Positions 31,703-32,530 of a stretch of 32,530 nt of DNA are shown here, one piece after another. Under the pieces are notes generated by a model that saw only the letters and a program-made list of their open reading frames with translations, searched no databases and was not told where the DNA came from. Each line of letters begins with the position of its first letter. Position 1 is the stretch's first letter. The DNA comes from Gemmataceae bacterium (GTDB taxonomy: Bacteria; Planctomycetota; Planctomycetia; Gemmatales; Gemmataceae): NCBI GenBank assembly GCA_003136315.1, contig PLDW01000095.1:61988-94517 (forward strand), in the 5' to 3' direction. A program made the position numbers and the translations under genes.

Positions 31703-32142
31703 CAGCAAAGATCCAAACTACCGGCAATAAGCTGCCCCGGATTCGCGTCACCGGTCCCCGCTTGCCGCGGGTCGATCCGGCCGAGGTTGCGGCAGCGCTC
31801 GGGGCCGAACCCGGTGGCGAAGGGAGGGCCGGCCAGCCCGCGGCCATGACGCTCTACGCGTTGCGAGCCGAAATGATGCACCGCCTGGTCTCCCACGGCG
31901 GTCGGCCGCGGGTCGAGGGCACGGACCAGCGGGTGAAGATTCCTATCAGCGATCAGGACTGCCACGCGCTCGAATCCCTCGCCACTTCGCTGGCGGCGAA
32001 GGGATTCACACCGTCCGCCGGCCAGGTCGCCAGCGTCCTGCTCAACATGGCCCTTCAGACCGTCGGCACGTCGGCCGACGATCCATCACTTGTCGCCAGA
32101 ATCGCCCAGCAACTCGACCCGCCTGCTCCCGCTCATCGCTAA
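31699..32142 (+). CDS. Hypothetical protein with C-terminal helical domain
   Basis: A 147-residue protein not recognised with certainty. The N-terminal 45 residues are basic and Pro/Ala-rich and probably disordered. Residues about 50-125 contain RAEMMHRLVSHGGRPRVEGTDQRVKIPISDQD and a helix pair LESLATSLAAKGFTPSAGQVASVLLNMAL, which resembles the short strand followed by two helices of ribbon-helix-helix or similar small DNA-binding domains. The ATG at 31699 overlaps the preceding stop. With the upstream small gene this may be a plasmid- or phage-type accessory pair. A transcription factor is a guess. Confidence 0.6.
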   Translation: MTAKIQTTGNKLPRIRVTGPRLPRVDPAEVAAALGAEPGGEGRAGQPAAMTLYALRAEMMHRLVSHGGRPRVEGTDQRVKIPISDQDCHALESLATSLAAKGFTPSAGQVASVLLNMALQTVGTSADDPSLVARIAQQLDPPAPAHR

Positions 32143-32473
32143 GGATCTGTACAGGATCACCACCAATCGCTACGTCGGCTTGCGGCCTGGGCTTTAGGAA
32201 ACGGCCTTTGAGGCCGAACAATCGGATCGGATTCCCCAGGCGGAAAACACCTCGTGGTTGCAAACTCTTGCGCTGATTCCTTCTGTGGCAGGCAACTTCC
32301 CCCAATACGATTACCTGGATGATCGTTACCGATAACATCCCGCAGCAGAGAGGGATTGGGCATCATGGTGTTTCGTGTTTGGTGTTTAGTGTTTATGGCC
32401 GCAGGGTACGAGGCCCAAACGGTGTCAACGAAGGGTTGGAACGCGATTCCTTGACTGAAACCAGGAGGCATTG
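32143..32473. other. Intergenic region
   Basis: Minus-strand frames here show no motif and are not called. Four tandem GTGTTTN units lie at 32368-32395. The last bases hold the AGGAGG ribosome site of the next gene. Confidence 0.5.
32368..32395. repeat. 7-bp tandem repeat, GTGTTTN x4
   Basis: Four consecutive units GTGTTTC, GTGTTTG, GTGTTTA, GTGTTTA. Copy number in such repeats may vary between strains. No function is evident. Confidence 0.8.
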
Positions 32474-32530
32474 ATGGCGATTCCCACACAAGACTCCTGG
32501 ACCTCGGCCCATTTGGAACATCCCCGAGAA
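32474..32530 (+). CDS. Start of a gene cut by the window end
   Basis: An ATG at 32474 follows a consensus AGGAGG (32463-32468) at 5-base spacing and opens a frame of 19 codons, MAIPTQDSWTSAHLEH..., that runs off the window. Too little is present for a functional call. The strong ribosome site is the main support. Confidence 0.55.
   Translation, partial: MAIPTQDSWTSAHLEHPRE

Overview
The window looks like chromosomal DNA of a planctomycete, probably of the Gemmata type. The strongest signs are a PSCyt1/PSCyt2/PSD1 cytochrome-type protein next to a twin-arginine DUF1501 protein, a DUF1559 pseudopilin-like protein with an H-x9-DG tail, small GC-rich dispersed palindromes between genes, and many secreted proteins of unknown function. 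Assignments rest on reading motifs by eye; no database search was possible. No rRNA, tRNA or CRISPR array was seen.

Layout. 1-900: a long perfect-looking inverted repeat and a small zinc-ribbon-like protein. 902-5231: a long-chain olefin (Ole) operon, oleB - aspartic protease - oleC - oleD, without oleA. 5249-8308: uracil phosphoribosyltransferase (minus), then an aldo/keto reductase and a membrane-anchored alpha/beta hydrolase. 8405-11302: two divergent cell-envelope genes, a Pro-rich secreted protein and a membrane-anchored von Willebrand A protein. 11303-12321: about 1 kb without a credible gene. 12322-21069: a one-directional, visibly more AT-rich island of eight exported or membrane proteins. 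21265-22179: DUF1559 protein. 22636-26195 (minus): a stand-alone receiver, a Crp/Fnr-family regulator, a Tat-exported short-chain dehydrogenase, and a PAS/receiver fusion pseudogene. 26776-30959 (minus): the DUF1501 and PSD1 pair. 31490-32530: a small two-gene unit, possibly frameshifted, and the start of a further gene.

The most interesting part is the island at 12322-21069. It encodes a 133-residue Cys-rich precursor (13616-14017) that has an N-terminal hydrophobic signal followed by a textbook double-glycine leader end (ISPDEAREIHGG). Next come two stand-alone C39-peptidase-fold proteins. The first keeps the Cys/His/Asp catalytic residues; the second has Asp and Arg where Cys and His should be. 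Both have an N-terminal signal and a C-terminal membrane anchor with a basic tail, so the peptidase domain should face the periplasm, not the cytoplasm as in classical C39 ABC transporters. Three membrane-anchored LolA/RseB-like proteins follow, two of them tandem duplicates, then a PIG-V-like polytopic glycosyltransferase. The last three genes are linked by ATGA stop/start overlaps. My inference is a Sec-first, extracytoplasmic double-glycine maturation system for a Cys-rich surface or secreted peptide.

A second regulatory observation is a set of three 16-bp TGT-N10-ACA dyads between the Crp/Fnr gene and the receiver gene, the geometry used by Crp/Fnr proteins.
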